This document shows, piece after piece, positions 34,907-43,441 of a stretch of DNA of 64,000 bases (its first letter is position 1; each line of letters opens with the position of its first letter). The DNA lies in contig JAATFV010000226.1 in assembly GCA_015655015.1 (NCBI GenBank), positions 1 through 64,000 of the forward strand. Direction: 5' to 3'. The position numbers and the translations under genes are program-made. The notes below the pieces were generated by a model. It did not search any database. It worked only from the letters and a program-made list of their open reading frames with translations, and had not been told where the DNA came from. Origin of the DNA: Chitinophagales bacterium (GTDB lineage Bacteria; Bacteroidota; Bacteroidia; Chitinophagales; Chitinophagaceae).

Positions 34907-35233
34907 ATGGCGGATAACCCGTCATCGAGACCATTGAAAGACATTATGGCCCGAGATAAAAGCAGTATGACTCGCAGTAACCCGCCGCCGGATAGTTCAG
35001 AAGATCTGAAAGATCAACGGGCAGCCGACAATCGCCGGGAGCTATTCCGATATGCGGGTCTGTCTTCACAGGTCTGTGTTTCTGTGGGGCTTTCTATATT
35101 TATTGGTATAAAAGCCGATAAATGGGTAGCTCTTTCTTTTCCCATATTTTCCTGGGCCTTACCTTTGCTGGTAATTGTGGTCCTGATCGTAAAATTGGTA
35201 AAGGAAACTTCCCGAAAAAAAGATGGAAAATAA
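34907..35233 (+). CDS. AtpZ/AtpI-like F0F1 ATP synthase accessory protein
   Basis: Small membrane protein (108 residues from 34907, or 95 from ATG 34946) with a charged N-terminus and two membrane helices (about residues 50-70 and 80-98), including YAGLSSQVCVSVGLSIFIGI and the short DKW loop typical of AtpZ. AtpZ/AtpI proteins help c-ring assembly or Mg transport for the F0 sector. In many Bacteroidota such genes directly precede atpB, but no ATP synthase subunit follows here. Confidence 0.8.
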   Translation: MADNPSSRPLKDIMARDKSSMTRSNPPPDSSEDLKDQRAADNRRELFRYAGLSSQVCVSVGLSIFIGIKADKWVALSFPIFSWALPLLVIVVLIVKLVKETSRKKDGK

Positions 35234-35630
35234 AAGTTCCGGCAGGCCTTTTCTGCCTATTGTAATAATTTTTGTCCTGTCAAGTCTGTTCTTTTTGGTA
35301 ACCAGGCAACGGTTGGCCGGATGGAATATGGACTATGTCGTCCTGCTGTCAGGCAATGGGATCCTGTTCCTGGCGACGGGATTGTCTTTTTATTTGTACG
35401 CCAGGGCATTACGTAATCCGAATGTGCAGGTCTTCCTGCGGATGCTCTATACCAGCCTCCTTATAAAAATGGTATCCTGCCTGGCAGCTACTTTACTGTA
35501 CCTCTTTTTGGCAGGGGCTGCGGTGAGCAAATATGCTATTATCGGTTGTTTTTGCCTCTATCTCCTCTATACATACGTAGAGGTAAAAGTTTTAATGCGA
35601 CTGATCAAGAAGATCCCCAGGAATGCCTAA
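35223..35630 (+). CDS. Four-helix membrane protein, probable ATP-synthase associated
   Basis: The 135-residue protein has four hydrophobic segments (about residues 10-28, 38-60, 75-97, 103-122). It overlaps the AtpZ-like gene by 11 bp and the SprT gene by 8 bp, so translation of the three is probably coupled. Genes of this size and topology sit between atpZ and atpB in related genomes, which suggests an AtpI-like role; the sequence alone does not show a family. Confidence 0.75.
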   Translation: MENKSSGRPFLPIVIIFVLSSLFFLVTRQRLAGWNMDYVVLLSGNGILFLATGLSFYLYARALRNPNVQVFLRMLYTSLLIKMVSCLAATLLYLFLAGAAVSKYAIIGCFCLYLLYTYVEVKVLMRLIKKIPRNA

Positions 35631-36261
35631 GAAAGAAGCCCCGCTCGAATATCTCCGTCAATTTATACCGGATCAGGCAGCTCCCCTGGTACTGGATTAT
35701 CTCAATCATTACCAGGTGCACCTGACGATCACCCGGGAGAGGAAGAGCGTGTTGGGAGATTACCGGCATGCTACTCAGGCGCAGAATCACCGGATCAGCG
35801 TTAATGGCAACCTGAATAAATATTCCTTTTTGATCACCCTGATCCATGAGCTGGCCCATCTGGTCACTTTTATGGAGTTTGGTAACGGTGTCCAATCCCA
35901 TGGGAAGGAGTGGAAGAAGATCTACCGGAAGGAACTGGAGGATTTTATCCGGCTGGGGGTGTTCCCGGAAGATATCCTGGCCGCCCTGAAAAAGAACCTG
36001 CATGATCTGCCTGCGAGCAGTTGCGCCGATGAGGGGCTGATGCGTATCCTGAAACGATATGACCAAAATCCGGGTAACCTGTTGCTGGTTGAGCAGGTTG
36101 CGGAAGGCCAGCTTTTTAGTCTGGAGGATGGAAGGATATTCCGTAAAGGGAAGAAGCTGAGGAAAAGATTCCAGTGTACGGAAGTAGCTACGGGGAAATT
36201 GTACCTCTTCAGCCCCATTTATGAGGTGAAGGCTATGCCAGCGGATAAGAAGGCATCCTGA
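35623..36261 (+). CDS. SprT-like zinc metalloprotease domain protein
   Basis: SprT family, related to the protease domain of eukaryotic SPRTN, which degrades DNA-protein cross-links; the bacterial role is unclear. The zinc motif LIHELAHLVTF (HExxH, about residues 75-85) and a third ligand in QSHGKEWKKIYR are intact. The C-terminal part has a beta-rich segment (FSLEDGRIFRKGKKLRKRFQ) without the usual Cys4 zinc ribbon. 212 residues. It overlaps the previous gene by 8 bp. Confidence 0.88.
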   Translation: MPKKEAPLEYLRQFIPDQAAPLVLDYLNHYQVHLTITRERKSVLGDYRHATQAQNHRISVNGNLNKYSFLITLIHELAHLVTFMEFGNGVQSHGKEWKKIYRKELEDFIRLGVFPEDILAALKKNLHDLPASSCADEGLMRILKRYDQNPGNLLLVEQVAEGQLFSLEDGRIFRKGKKLRKRFQCTEVATGKLYLFSPIYEVKAMPADKKAS

Positions 36262-36395
36262 ATTGGTCGTCTTGATCTGGCTGTCTTGATCTGGCCGTCC
36301 TTACCTGGCTATCCTTACCTGACTATCCTTACCTGACTATCCTAATCTGATTACCTTGACCTGGCCATCCTGATCTGACCATCCTGACCTGGCTG
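36256..36395. repeat. Ten-copy 14-bp tandem repeat after the SprT gene
   Basis: Ten degenerate 14-bp units in register (consensus near TCCTGACCTGGCTA) run from inside the SprT stop codon to 36395; copies 5 and 6 (36312-36339) are identical. The period is not a multiple of three and lies between convergent genes. Confidence 0.9.
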
Positions 36396-36400
36396 CGGCT

Positions 36401-36883
36401 TTAAAGATCCTTCAGCATCCAGATGGGGCAGCCGAAATGACCGGTATAACCCATCGGGCCGTCCAGGTAGCGAAATCCAAATTTTTCATAGACGGGCATG
36501 GCCCTTTGCAGTTCCGGCATTGTTTCGAGATAGACGTGTCGGTATCCGGCTTCTTTGGCGAATTCAAGGTTTTTTTGGATCAATTCTTTTCCCAGGCCTT
36601 TTCCCCGGACCCGGGCGGCCAGGTACATTTTTACCAGTTCGCAGGTATCCTGCGGCAGGCCCGGCGTAGGGAAGATACCTCCTCCTCCCACCAGCTCCCC
36701 ATCTGCCAATGCGATATGATACCGGCTGGAAGGGACCTGAAAGGCTTCGTAGAGATGGTCGGTCGCTTCGTCGAAATAAACGGTGCCTGGCTTGTTGGCC
36801 CCGAATTCTGCGAGGGCGCTCCGTATGATGAGGGCTATTTCCTTATTATCGGCAGGCTGTATTGTCCTGATGAGGATGTCCAT
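36401..36883 (-). CDS. GNAT family N-acetyltransferase
   Basis: Acetyl-CoA-dependent transferase of 160 residues. The acetyl-CoA loop is RVRGKGLGKELIQKNLEFAK (about residues 91-110), preceded by CELVKMYLAA and followed by YLETMPELQRAMPVYEKFGF, the typical motif B. The substrate is unknown; the form is common in this phylum. Confidence 0.92.
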   Translation of the reverse strand: MDILIRTIQPADNKEIALIIRSALAEFGANKPGTVYFDEATDHLYEAFQVPSSRYHIALADGELVGGGGIFPTPGLPQDTCELVKMYLAARVRGKGLGKELIQKNLEFAKEAGYRHVYLETMPELQRAMPVYEKFGFRYLDGPMGYTGHFGCPIWMLKDL

Positions 36884-36970
36884 GCCGGTAAAGATACATA
36901 GCGGACGCCATTCCGATAATTCGGGAGACGATCCTTTGGGATCTGATCCGATGATTTATTGGGGATCCGA

Positions 36971-37054
36971 TCAGCTTAATAGGGCTATAACGCTGTAGAG
37001 AATGGCGATAGAGAGGAGGATGAGTCCGATGAATGGTTTGTCTGCATTTTTCAT
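36971..37054 (-). CDS. Small single-pass membrane peptide, 27 residues
   Basis: ATG at 37054, TGA at 36973-36971. It reads MKNADKPFIGLI followed by a hydrophobic helix ending in VIALLS. The clean charged-start/hydrophobic layout suggests a small membrane protein, but no homologue was recognised and chance cannot be excluded. The rest of the gap (36884-37165) holds nothing else seen. Confidence 0.4.
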   Translation of the reverse strand: MKNADKPFIGLILLSIAILYSVIALLS

Positions 37055-37165
37055 GTGCAATAATTATGAGGGTTACGATAGGATTATACCTGGGTTAACG
37101 ATAGGTGTAAGGCAAATAGTGTGCCCGGGCCGGGAGAAGTGGCATGAATATTTACGATGCTGGTT

Positions 37166-38206
37166 TTACGATGGGAAAGGCGCTGGCCAGGTATAATAGG
37201 GGGCGACGGCTTCTTCCAAAATATTGCGGTCGGTCTCTACCAATTCCTGCAATTCTTCTTCTGTGGGGAGATACAGCATGTATTTGGTGGCGAAGAGCTG
37301 CTTGTTTTCCTGTAGTACGGAGAATTTTGCCACGGCCTGGTCTTTTTCGCTGCATAGGATAATGCCGATGGTGGGATTATCGTCCGGAGCTCTTTTGAAG
37401 GTTTCGTACATGCGTACGTACATGTCCATCTGACCGATATCCTGATGGGTGAGAGCGCCCATTTTCATGTCTATCAGCACATAACATTTCAGCAGGATGT
37501 TATAAAAAACAAGATCGATAAAAAAGTCGGAGTTCTCCGTCCGGATATGCTGCTGACGGCCTACGAAAGCGAATCCTTTTCCCAGTTCCAGCATAAAATG
37601 CTGAATATGGCTGATGATGGCCTTTTCCAGGTCTTTTTCTTTATAACCAATACCGGAAGGAAGGCCCAGGAATTCCAGGACCATGGGATCTTTCAGAATA
37701 TCCCGCGGCTGAATGGGAGCAGCGATCGTCTCCTGAACGATGGGCTTTTTGTCCTGGGAGTTGAGCAGTCTTTCATAGTAAAAGGTATGAATATGTCTTT
37801 CCAGGGTGCGGACTTTCCATTGCTGGGCGGCGGCTTCCTGTAAATAATAATTACGTGCATCGGCATTGGATACCCGGATGAGGGCTCTGTAATGTGTCCA
37901 GGTCAATTCGCGCCTCACTGAGGCGCGAATTGGGAAAGTGAGAAAAAACTGGCGGTAGTTACGCAGAGCCTGTTCTCCGTAACCCGGACCAAAATCTCCG
38001 GTAAGCCTTGCGGATAACTCTTTTATGACGGCTTTGCCGTAGGCGGCTTTGCGTTTGCCGGCCTGTTCATGTTCTACAATGAGGCGACCTGTTTCCCAGT
38101 AGGCCAGTACCATGGAAGAATTGACGGTGTAATACACCTTATTGCGTGCCTGGTGCAGCACTTCTTTGATCGATTCATAGAGCGACAGATCCGCAATCTG
38201 TTTCAT
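37166..38206 (-). CDS. DUF1016 (YhcG-type) PDDEXK nuclease
   Basis: The N-terminal DUF1016 domain (residues 8-150; YWETGRLIVEHEQAGKRKAA, YGEQALRNYRQFFLTFP) is joined to a C-terminal PDDEXK nuclease domain (about 190-330) with ENSDFFIDLVFYN and the active-site DMK in VLIDMKMGAL, then DIGQMDMYVRMYE. The biochemical role is unknown; relatives are often in defence islands and near restriction systems. 346 residues, complete. A palindrome inside the gene encodes residues 92-101 (PIRASVRREL), and a second is 80 bp upstream. Confidence 0.9.
   Translation of the reverse strand: MKQIADLSLYESIKEVLHQARNKVYYTVNSSMVLAYWETGRLIVEHEQAGKRKAAYGKAVIKELSARLTGDFGPGYGEQALRNYRQFFLTFPIRASVRRELTWTHYRALIRVSNADARNYYLQEAAAQQWKVRTLERHIHTFYYERLLNSQDKKPIVQETIAAPIQPRDILKDPMVLEFLGLPSGIGYKEKDLEKAIISHIQHFMLELGKGFAFVGRQQHIRTENSDFFIDLVFYNILLKCYVLIDMKMGALTHQDIGQMDMYVRMYETFKRAPDDNPTIGIILCSEKDQAVAKFSVLQENKQLFATKYMLYLPTEEELQELVETDRNILEEAVAPYYTWPAPFPS
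37904..37932. repeat. Palindrome inside the DUF1016 gene
   Basis: CAATTCGCGCCTCA (37904-37917), one-base loop, TGAGGCGCGAATTG (37919-37932): a perfect 14-bp inverted repeat within the coding sequence. Outer arms AATTCG...CGAATT match the palindrome at 38286. Confidence 0.95.
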
Positions 38207-38285
38207 AGAGGATGGTTTTGGCGAGATATGGGTACAAAATTAGAAGATTGTCTGTATTTGGAGTAGGGAAGTTATACCCATTTTA

Positions 38286-38312
38286 AATTCGCTCCACACT
38301 GTGGAGCGAATT
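38286..38312. repeat. Palindrome upstream of the DUF1016 gene
   Basis: AATTCGCTCCACA (38286-38298), one-base loop, TGTGGAGCGAATT (38300-38312): a perfect 13-bp inverted repeat, 80 bp before the DUF1016 start. Same outer arms and loop as the intragenic copy but different inner arms. Confidence 0.95.
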
Positions 38313-38357
38313 GGGGAGGCAGGGCAACCGCCGAGGTAATTTAGTAGGATTTCCGGC

Positions 38358-39188
38358 CTAGAGATCAGAGTAATCTGCCGGGTGCAGAAAGACGATGTCT
38401 ACATGCGAGACGTTGTGCTGGTATTCGGGGGAGGCGACGAGCTGTTTCCAGAAAGGATCTGCTCCGAAATCTTTCCAATGCTGTTCGCGGGAGGCCATGT
38501 TTTCAAAGCTGGTCATGTACATAAGATTGGGCATATGTGCTCCTGACAGGACGGAGGCATAAAAGACAGCATTGAAATTCAGTCTTTTGAATAAGGGGAT
38601 TTCCCCACCCTGGTTGAACATCTGCACTTTATTGGCAAAATATTTTTCGGTAGGCCCTTCATAACTCCGTAGTTCATAAACTCTTTCTGAAGCGGGTGTC
38701 TTCAAAGCCGTTGGCGCTTCCAGTCGGGGCATATCGGGGAAGGCCTGTAAAAGGATCGATTCTATACGGGTATATGGAGGATTGTCGTAAACGGCATCCA
38801 GGTAATCTTTTCCATCGGACAGGTAGGATTGGTCTTTTTGCAGGGATGCTGTTAAGCCGAGAAATTGTTCCAGGGAATGGAAGGGGATCAGGACATAGAT
38901 CCGGCGGATAGCGGCGGTATCATTTCCTATGGGCTTGAATACGCCTGCCTTTTGGATTCCCATCCGGTGCAGGGCTGGTAAAAAAGCGCCCTGGAGATAT
39001 TTATCCACTCTTTCTTCCTGCTCTTTCGTTTTCAGCTGGTAGATCCGGATCGAATAAAATTCCTGTTTGGGGGCTGTAGCGTAGTTACAAATAGCTGCAG
39101 CATAGTTACTAGTATAAGTGTTGCTAAAGGAAGCAGGAGCGTTTAGCACAAATGCAAGGGCGAGCAGGGTAAGTATTCTTATGGTCAT
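38358..39188 (-). CDS. NIPSNAP family protein, secreted
   Basis: ATG 39188 gives a signal peptide (MTIRILTLLALAFVLNAPAS); the frame open to 39317 has no sensible start. Two NIPSNAP repeats follow: FYSIRIYQLKTKEQEERVDK onward and VYELRSYEGPTEKYFANKVQ onward, a ferredoxin-like dimeric fold. The role in bacteria is unknown; secreted copies are common in this phylum. 277 residues. Confidence 0.88.
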   Translation of the reverse strand: MTIRILTLLALAFVLNAPASFSNTYTSNYAAAICNYATAPKQEFYSIRIYQLKTKEQEERVDKYLQGAFLPALHRMGIQKAGVFKPIGNDTAAIRRIYVLIPFHSLEQFLGLTASLQKDQSYLSDGKDYLDAVYDNPPYTRIESILLQAFPDMPRLEAPTALKTPASERVYELRSYEGPTEKYFANKVQMFNQGGEIPLFKRLNFNAVFYASVLSGAHMPNLMYMTSFENMASREQHWKDFGADPFWKQLVASPEYQHNVSHVDIVFLHPADYSDL

Positions 39189-39383
39189 AAAATAGTATAT
39201 GTTAGACGGTGCAAGTATCTGCGTAAAATCTTCTGAAGGATTTCCCGCATTAAAAATTAAGCCGGACAGTAATGTCAAGCCGGGGATAAATGTAAAACAG
39301 TTGGGGTGTTTTAACAAAAGCTTTGATAATTCTTAGTGCGAATTCCGATCATTAGCCCTAATTTGCTCCCCTCCTGACAAACT

Positions 39384-40106
39384 ATGCGTATTACTATTTG
39401 TGCAATACTATTCCTGCTGTTATTCTCTTTTAGGGGGCAATCGCAGCAGTTCCTGACCGGAAAAGTATATAAAAAAGAGAGCACGGAAGCGCTCGTTTCC
39501 GTAAGCGTTTATAATATCAGCCGCCGGCTTCATGAATTATCCGAAGAGAGTGGCAGTTACCGTATCCAGGTGGCACCGGGGGAGAGGGTGATCTTTTCTT
39601 CAGTGGGATACCTGGCAGATACCCTTACGGTGACGGCCGATATGTTGTCGGGGGCGTATGAGGTATACCTGGAACCGAAAGTCCAGACCCTGCAGGCTGT
39701 AACCGTGGGGAGCCAGAGCAATTACCAGGTGGATTCCATAGCCCGGCGGAATGAATATAGCTGGGTCTATGATCATGGCAATGTCGCAAGGTTGGAGAAA
39801 GACCGGAAAGGTGGGGATGGAGTAGGGGCGAACATCGATCTGTTCAAGAAAGGCAGCTCCGCGGACCAACAACGCGAAAGGCTGAAGAAAAGGCTAATTA
39901 AAGAAGAGCAGGAATATTATATCGATTCCCGTTATAACAAGGAATATATTGCCCGGCTCACTCATCTTCAGGGGGATTCTTTGGTGAAATTCGTTGCGCA
40001 GTATCGGCCTACCTATGACTTTTGCAGGAAGGCGGCCCCAGTCGATATCCTCGTATTTATAAGCGACAATATTAAAAAATTCAGGAAAGGCGAACGACCT
40101 GATTAA
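39384..40106 (+). CDS. Secreted protein with carboxypeptidase-like regulatory domain
   Basis: Signal peptide at residues 1-20 (MRITICAILFLLLFSFRGQS). Residues about 23-95 form a CarboxypepD_reg-like beta-sandwich (LTGKVYKKESTEALVSVSVY, GERVIFSSVGYLADTL). The rest (about 110-240) is helical and charged, with no family recognised. Proteins of this type occur in the periplasm or outer membrane and resemble the N-terminal extension of SusC-like proteins. Function unknown. Confidence 0.78.
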   Translation: MRITICAILFLLLFSFRGQSQQFLTGKVYKKESTEALVSVSVYNISRRLHELSEESGSYRIQVAPGERVIFSSVGYLADTLTVTADMLSGAYEVYLEPKVQTLQAVTVGSQSNYQVDSIARRNEYSWVYDHGNVARLEKDRKGGDGVGANIDLFKKGSSADQQRERLKKRLIKEEQEYYIDSRYNKEYIARLTHLQGDSLVKFVAQYRPTYDFCRKAAPVDILVFISDNIKKFRKGERPD

Positions 40107-40200
40107 CCTTTGACGTAACTTCCCACTTAGACTCAAAGGGGACCTGCCAGCCATTGCCGGTTGGGCGACTTTATTATTAAAAAATACTAAAAGGTTAGGT

Positions 40201-41919
40201 ATGTCTGCACTCCGAAGCAGGGACTGGTTTGGTAAAACAGATAAGATGGGTTTTATCTACCGGAGCTGGATGAAGAACCAGGGATTTCCTGAAGATCTGT
40301 TCGATGGCCGGCCCGTCATCGGTATTTGTAATACCTGGTCTGAGTTAACGCCCTGTAATGCCCATTTGCGGGATATTGCGGAGGTGGTGAAACGGGGAGT
40401 ATATGAAGCGGGCGGATTTCCTGTTGAATTTCCTGTTATGTCATTGGGGGAGACCCTGCTCAAGCCTACTGCCATGCTGTTCAGGAACCTGGCCAGCATG
40501 GATGCGGAGGAGTCTATCCGGGGCAATCCGCTGGATGGGGTCGTTTTGCTGACAGGCTGTGATAAGACAACTCCTTCGACCCTCATGGGAGCTGCCAGCG
40601 TGGATCTGCCTACCATCGTAGTTCCCGGGGGACCGATGTTGAATGGAAAATTCCAGGGAAAGGATATCGGCAGCGGCACCCATGTATGGAAGTTTGCCGA
40701 TGACAGGAAGACGGGCAAGATGACCGACCTGGACTATATGATGGCGGAAAGCTGTATGTCCCGGAGTGCGGGGCATTGTATGACCATGGGAACGGCTTCG
40801 ACCATGGCCTGTATGGTGGAGTCCCTGGGACTCACGCTGCCCGGGGCGGCGGCGATACCGGCTGTAGATTCAAGAAAAAAAGTGCTGGCTCATTTGTCCG
40901 GCAGGAGGATCGTGGAAATGGTGAAGGAAGACCTTCGCTTATCGCATATCCTTACCCGGGAGGCTTTTGAGAACGCCATTAAAGTGAATGCCGCCGTGGG
41001 CGGCAGCACGAATTTTATTATACATCTCACTGCCATTGCCGGCAGGATCGGCGTACCGCTGGACCTGGAAGATTTCGATCGGCTGGGCAGCAGGATACCG
41101 CTCTTATTGAACCTGATGCCTTCCGGAAAATTCCTGATGGAAGATTTTTATTATGCGGGCGGCTTGCCGGTGATCCTGCAGGAGCTGAAGGAGCTGTTGC
41201 ACATGGATACGATCACGGTGACCGGGGCAGGCCACCGGAAAAATATAGAAAATATCAGTACCTGTTATAACAGGGAGGTCATAACAGCTTATGAAAGTCC
41301 GCTGATCCCGGAAGCGGGGATCGCGGTGCTGAAAGGCAATCTTTCCCGTAATGGGGCCGTCATCAAGCCTTCTGCTGCCAGCCCGGCCCTGATGCAGCAT
41401 CGGGGGCGGGCTGTCGTATTTGAAAATATAGAGGATTATCATGCGCGGGTGGATGACCCTGCCCTGGATATCGACGAGACTTGTATCATGGTCCTGAAAA
41501 ATGTCGGGCCGGTGGGTTATCCCGGCATGCCTGAGGTGGGGAATATGGCTTTACCTAAAAAATTGCTGGAAAAAGGGGTGACGGATATGGTGAGGATCTC
41601 GGATGGCAGGATGAGTGGTACTGCTTATGGGACGGTGGTGCTGCATGTCTCACCGGAAGCAGCGATCGGAGGTGGATTGGCCCTGGTGCAGAATGGGGAT
41701 TGGATCGAATTGGATGTCGCAGGGCGGCGGTTGCACCTGGACGTTCCTGCTGAAGAGCTGGAAAAAAGGAGCCGGCTGTGGATAAAGCCCGGGCTTCCTC
41801 TCACGGAGCGGGGATATGTCAATCTTTATATTCAGCATGTGCAGCAGGCTGATAAAGGGGCGGACCTGGATTTCCTGGTTGGCGGCTCCGGAGCGCAGGT
41901 GAGCAGGGATTCTCATTAA
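40201..41919 (+). CDS. IlvD/Edd family dehydratase, probable sugar-acid dehydratase
   Basis: Fe-S dehydratase of 572 residues. Cluster Cys are in CNTWSELTPCNAHL, LTGCDKTTPSTLMG (about residue 120) and RSAGHCMTMGTAS (about 192). VKNAAVGGSTN-like KVNAAVGGSTNFIIHL and SDGRMSGTAYGTVVLHVSPE are intact. The dimension and sequence fit the L-arabinonate/D-xylonate branch rather than branched-chain IlvD. The GntP permease 52 bp downstream supports uptake and dehydration of an aldonic acid to a 2-keto-3-deoxy acid. The exact substrate is not visible. Confidence 0.88.
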   Translation: MSALRSRDWFGKTDKMGFIYRSWMKNQGFPEDLFDGRPVIGICNTWSELTPCNAHLRDIAEVVKRGVYEAGGFPVEFPVMSLGETLLKPTAMLFRNLASMDAEESIRGNPLDGVVLLTGCDKTTPSTLMGAASVDLPTIVVPGGPMLNGKFQGKDIGSGTHVWKFADDRKTGKMTDLDYMMAESCMSRSAGHCMTMGTASTMACMVESLGLTLPGAAAIPAVDSRKKVLAHLSGRRIVEMVKEDLRLSHILTREAFENAIKVNAAVGGSTNFIIHLTAIAGRIGVPLDLEDFDRLGSRIPLLLNLMPSGKFLMEDFYYAGGLPVILQELKELLHMDTITVTGAGHRKNIENISTCYNREVITAYESPLIPEAGIAVLKGNLSRNGAVIKPSAASPALMQHRGRAVVFENIEDYHARVDDPALDIDETCIMVLKNVGPVGYPGMPEVGNMALPKKLLEKGVTDMVRISDGRMSGTAYGTVVLHVSPEAAIGGGLALVQNGDWIELDVAGRRLHLDVPAEELEKRSRLWIKPGLPLTERGYVNLYIQHVQQADKGADLDFLVGGSGAQVSRDSH

Positions 41920-41971
41920 GAGCCTGGGCGTGCGCATAGCTGCTAAATATTAACCAGACCTATTTCAGCTT

Positions 41972-43285
41972 ATGCATTTACTTATTGTTCTATTCGGCAT
42001 TTTGCTGCTGGTATTCCTGATCAGCTGGGGAAAGGTGAATGCCTTTCTCGCGTTCCTGGTAGTGTCCCTGGTTACCGGGCTGCTATTGGGAATTCCATTT
42101 TCAGCGATCACCCGCTGTGTCTACAAAGGCATCGGGGATACGTTGGGGCAGCTGGCCATTATCATCGTATTGGGCGCTATGCTGGGTAAGCTGGTGGCAG
42201 AGAGTGGCGCAGCTCAGCGGATTGCTACGGTAATGATGAATATTTTCGGGGAGAAATATATCCAGTGGGCCTTGATGGCTACCGGCTTTATTATAGGGAT
42301 CCCTCTCTTTTATAATGTGGGTTTTGTCCTGATGGTGCCGCTGATCTTTTCTGTTGTTTATAAGTATAAGTTACCGGCGGTGTATATCGGTCTGCCTATG
42401 CTGGCCTCTTTATCTGTGACCCATGGTTTTTTACCTCCGCATCCGGCGCCGGCTGCGCTGGTAGGGCAGTTTCATGCGAGCATGGGCAAGACCCTGCTGT
42501 ATGGGCTGGCGATCGCTATCCCTGCCGTTATTATTGCCGGGCCTTTGTATTCCCGGACCTTAAAGGGAATAAAGTCTGCACCCCTGGAAGGGCTGGTCGC
42601 TCCTAACCGACCTGAGGAGTTATTGCCGGGAGCTGCCAATAGCCTGCTTACTTCTTTGCTGCCTGTTATCCTGTTGATGTTAACGACGTTGTTGCCCCTG
42701 ATCCTGCCGGGGGAAGGAATTGGGAAGTCCATTCTGGAGTTCCTGGGAGATCCTTCTATCATTTTATTGCTGGCTATTGGAGTTGCTACGTATACCCTGG
42801 GGATCCGCACTGGCATGAATATAAAAAGGGTGATGCATATTTATGAAGATGCGGTAAAGGATATTGCTATGATCCTGCTGATTATCGGCGCTTCCGGAGC
42901 GCTGAAGGAAGTTTTTCTGGACAGTGGGGTCAGTAAGGAGATCGCCGTCGTGTTACAGCAATGGCCGGTTCATCCCCTGGTGCTGGGCTGGCTGATTGCG
43001 GCGATCATCCGGGTCTGCCTGGGGTCGGCAACGGTGGCGGGTCTGACGGCAGCGGGGATCATCCTGCCGCTCATGAAGAGCTCGCATGTAGACCCTAATC
43101 TCATGGTGCTGTCGGTAGGGGCGGGGAGCCTGATGTTCTCTCATGTGAATGACGGCGGATTCTGGCTGTTTAAAGAATATTTCAATCTGTCTATAAAAGA
43201 TACCTTACGATCCTGGTCGGTCATGGAGACTATTGTGGCGCTCGCCGGCCTTGGCGGGGTCCTGCTGTTAAATTTTTTTGTATAA
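41972..43285 (+). CDS. GntP family gluconate/sugar-acid:H+ symporter
   Basis: Inner-membrane transporter of 437 residues with about 12-14 hydrophobic helices. Family segments: GDTLGQLAIIIVLGAMLGKL, VTHGFLPPHPAPAAL and NDGGFWLFKEYFNLS near the C-terminus. It brings gluconate-like acids into the cell. Same strand as the dehydratase 52 bp upstream, so the pair forms a small uptake/catabolism operon. An aldolase or kinase is not nearby. Confidence 0.93.
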   Translation: MHLLIVLFGILLLVFLISWGKVNAFLAFLVVSLVTGLLLGIPFSAITRCVYKGIGDTLGQLAIIIVLGAMLGKLVAESGAAQRIATVMMNIFGEKYIQWALMATGFIIGIPLFYNVGFVLMVPLIFSVVYKYKLPAVYIGLPMLASLSVTHGFLPPHPAPAALVGQFHASMGKTLLYGLAIAIPAVIIAGPLYSRTLKGIKSAPLEGLVAPNRPEELLPGAANSLLTSLLPVILLMLTTLLPLILPGEGIGKSILEFLGDPSIILLLAIGVATYTLGIRTGMNIKRVMHIYEDAVKDIAMILLIIGASGALKEVFLDSGVSKEIAVVLQQWPVHPLVLGWLIAAIIRVCLGSATVAGLTAAGIILPLMKSSHVDPNLMVLSVGAGSLMFSHVNDGGFWLFKEYFNLSIKDTLRSWSVMETIVALAGLGGVLLLNFFV

Positions 43286-43441
43286 CTGCAGGTATTGCCC
43301 TTCCCCCTTTTCACCAGATGCTAATGGTATAATACTAGTTTTTATAAAAAAAGTTGCTGATTGAATGTGTGTTAAATAATATCAATTATTTTCATATCTG
43401 AATTGATCGGCCTTTAAAATATCAATTAGGAGAAAGTGATC

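Noticed and set aside
36256-36395. CRISPR-like array
   Set aside because: The units are directly adjacent 14-bp tandem copies without spacers and no cas genes occur in the window.
40201-41919. Branched-chain amino acid dehydratase (ilvD)
   Set aside because: No ilv genes are nearby; the GntP permease and the sequence favour a sugar-acid dehydratase.
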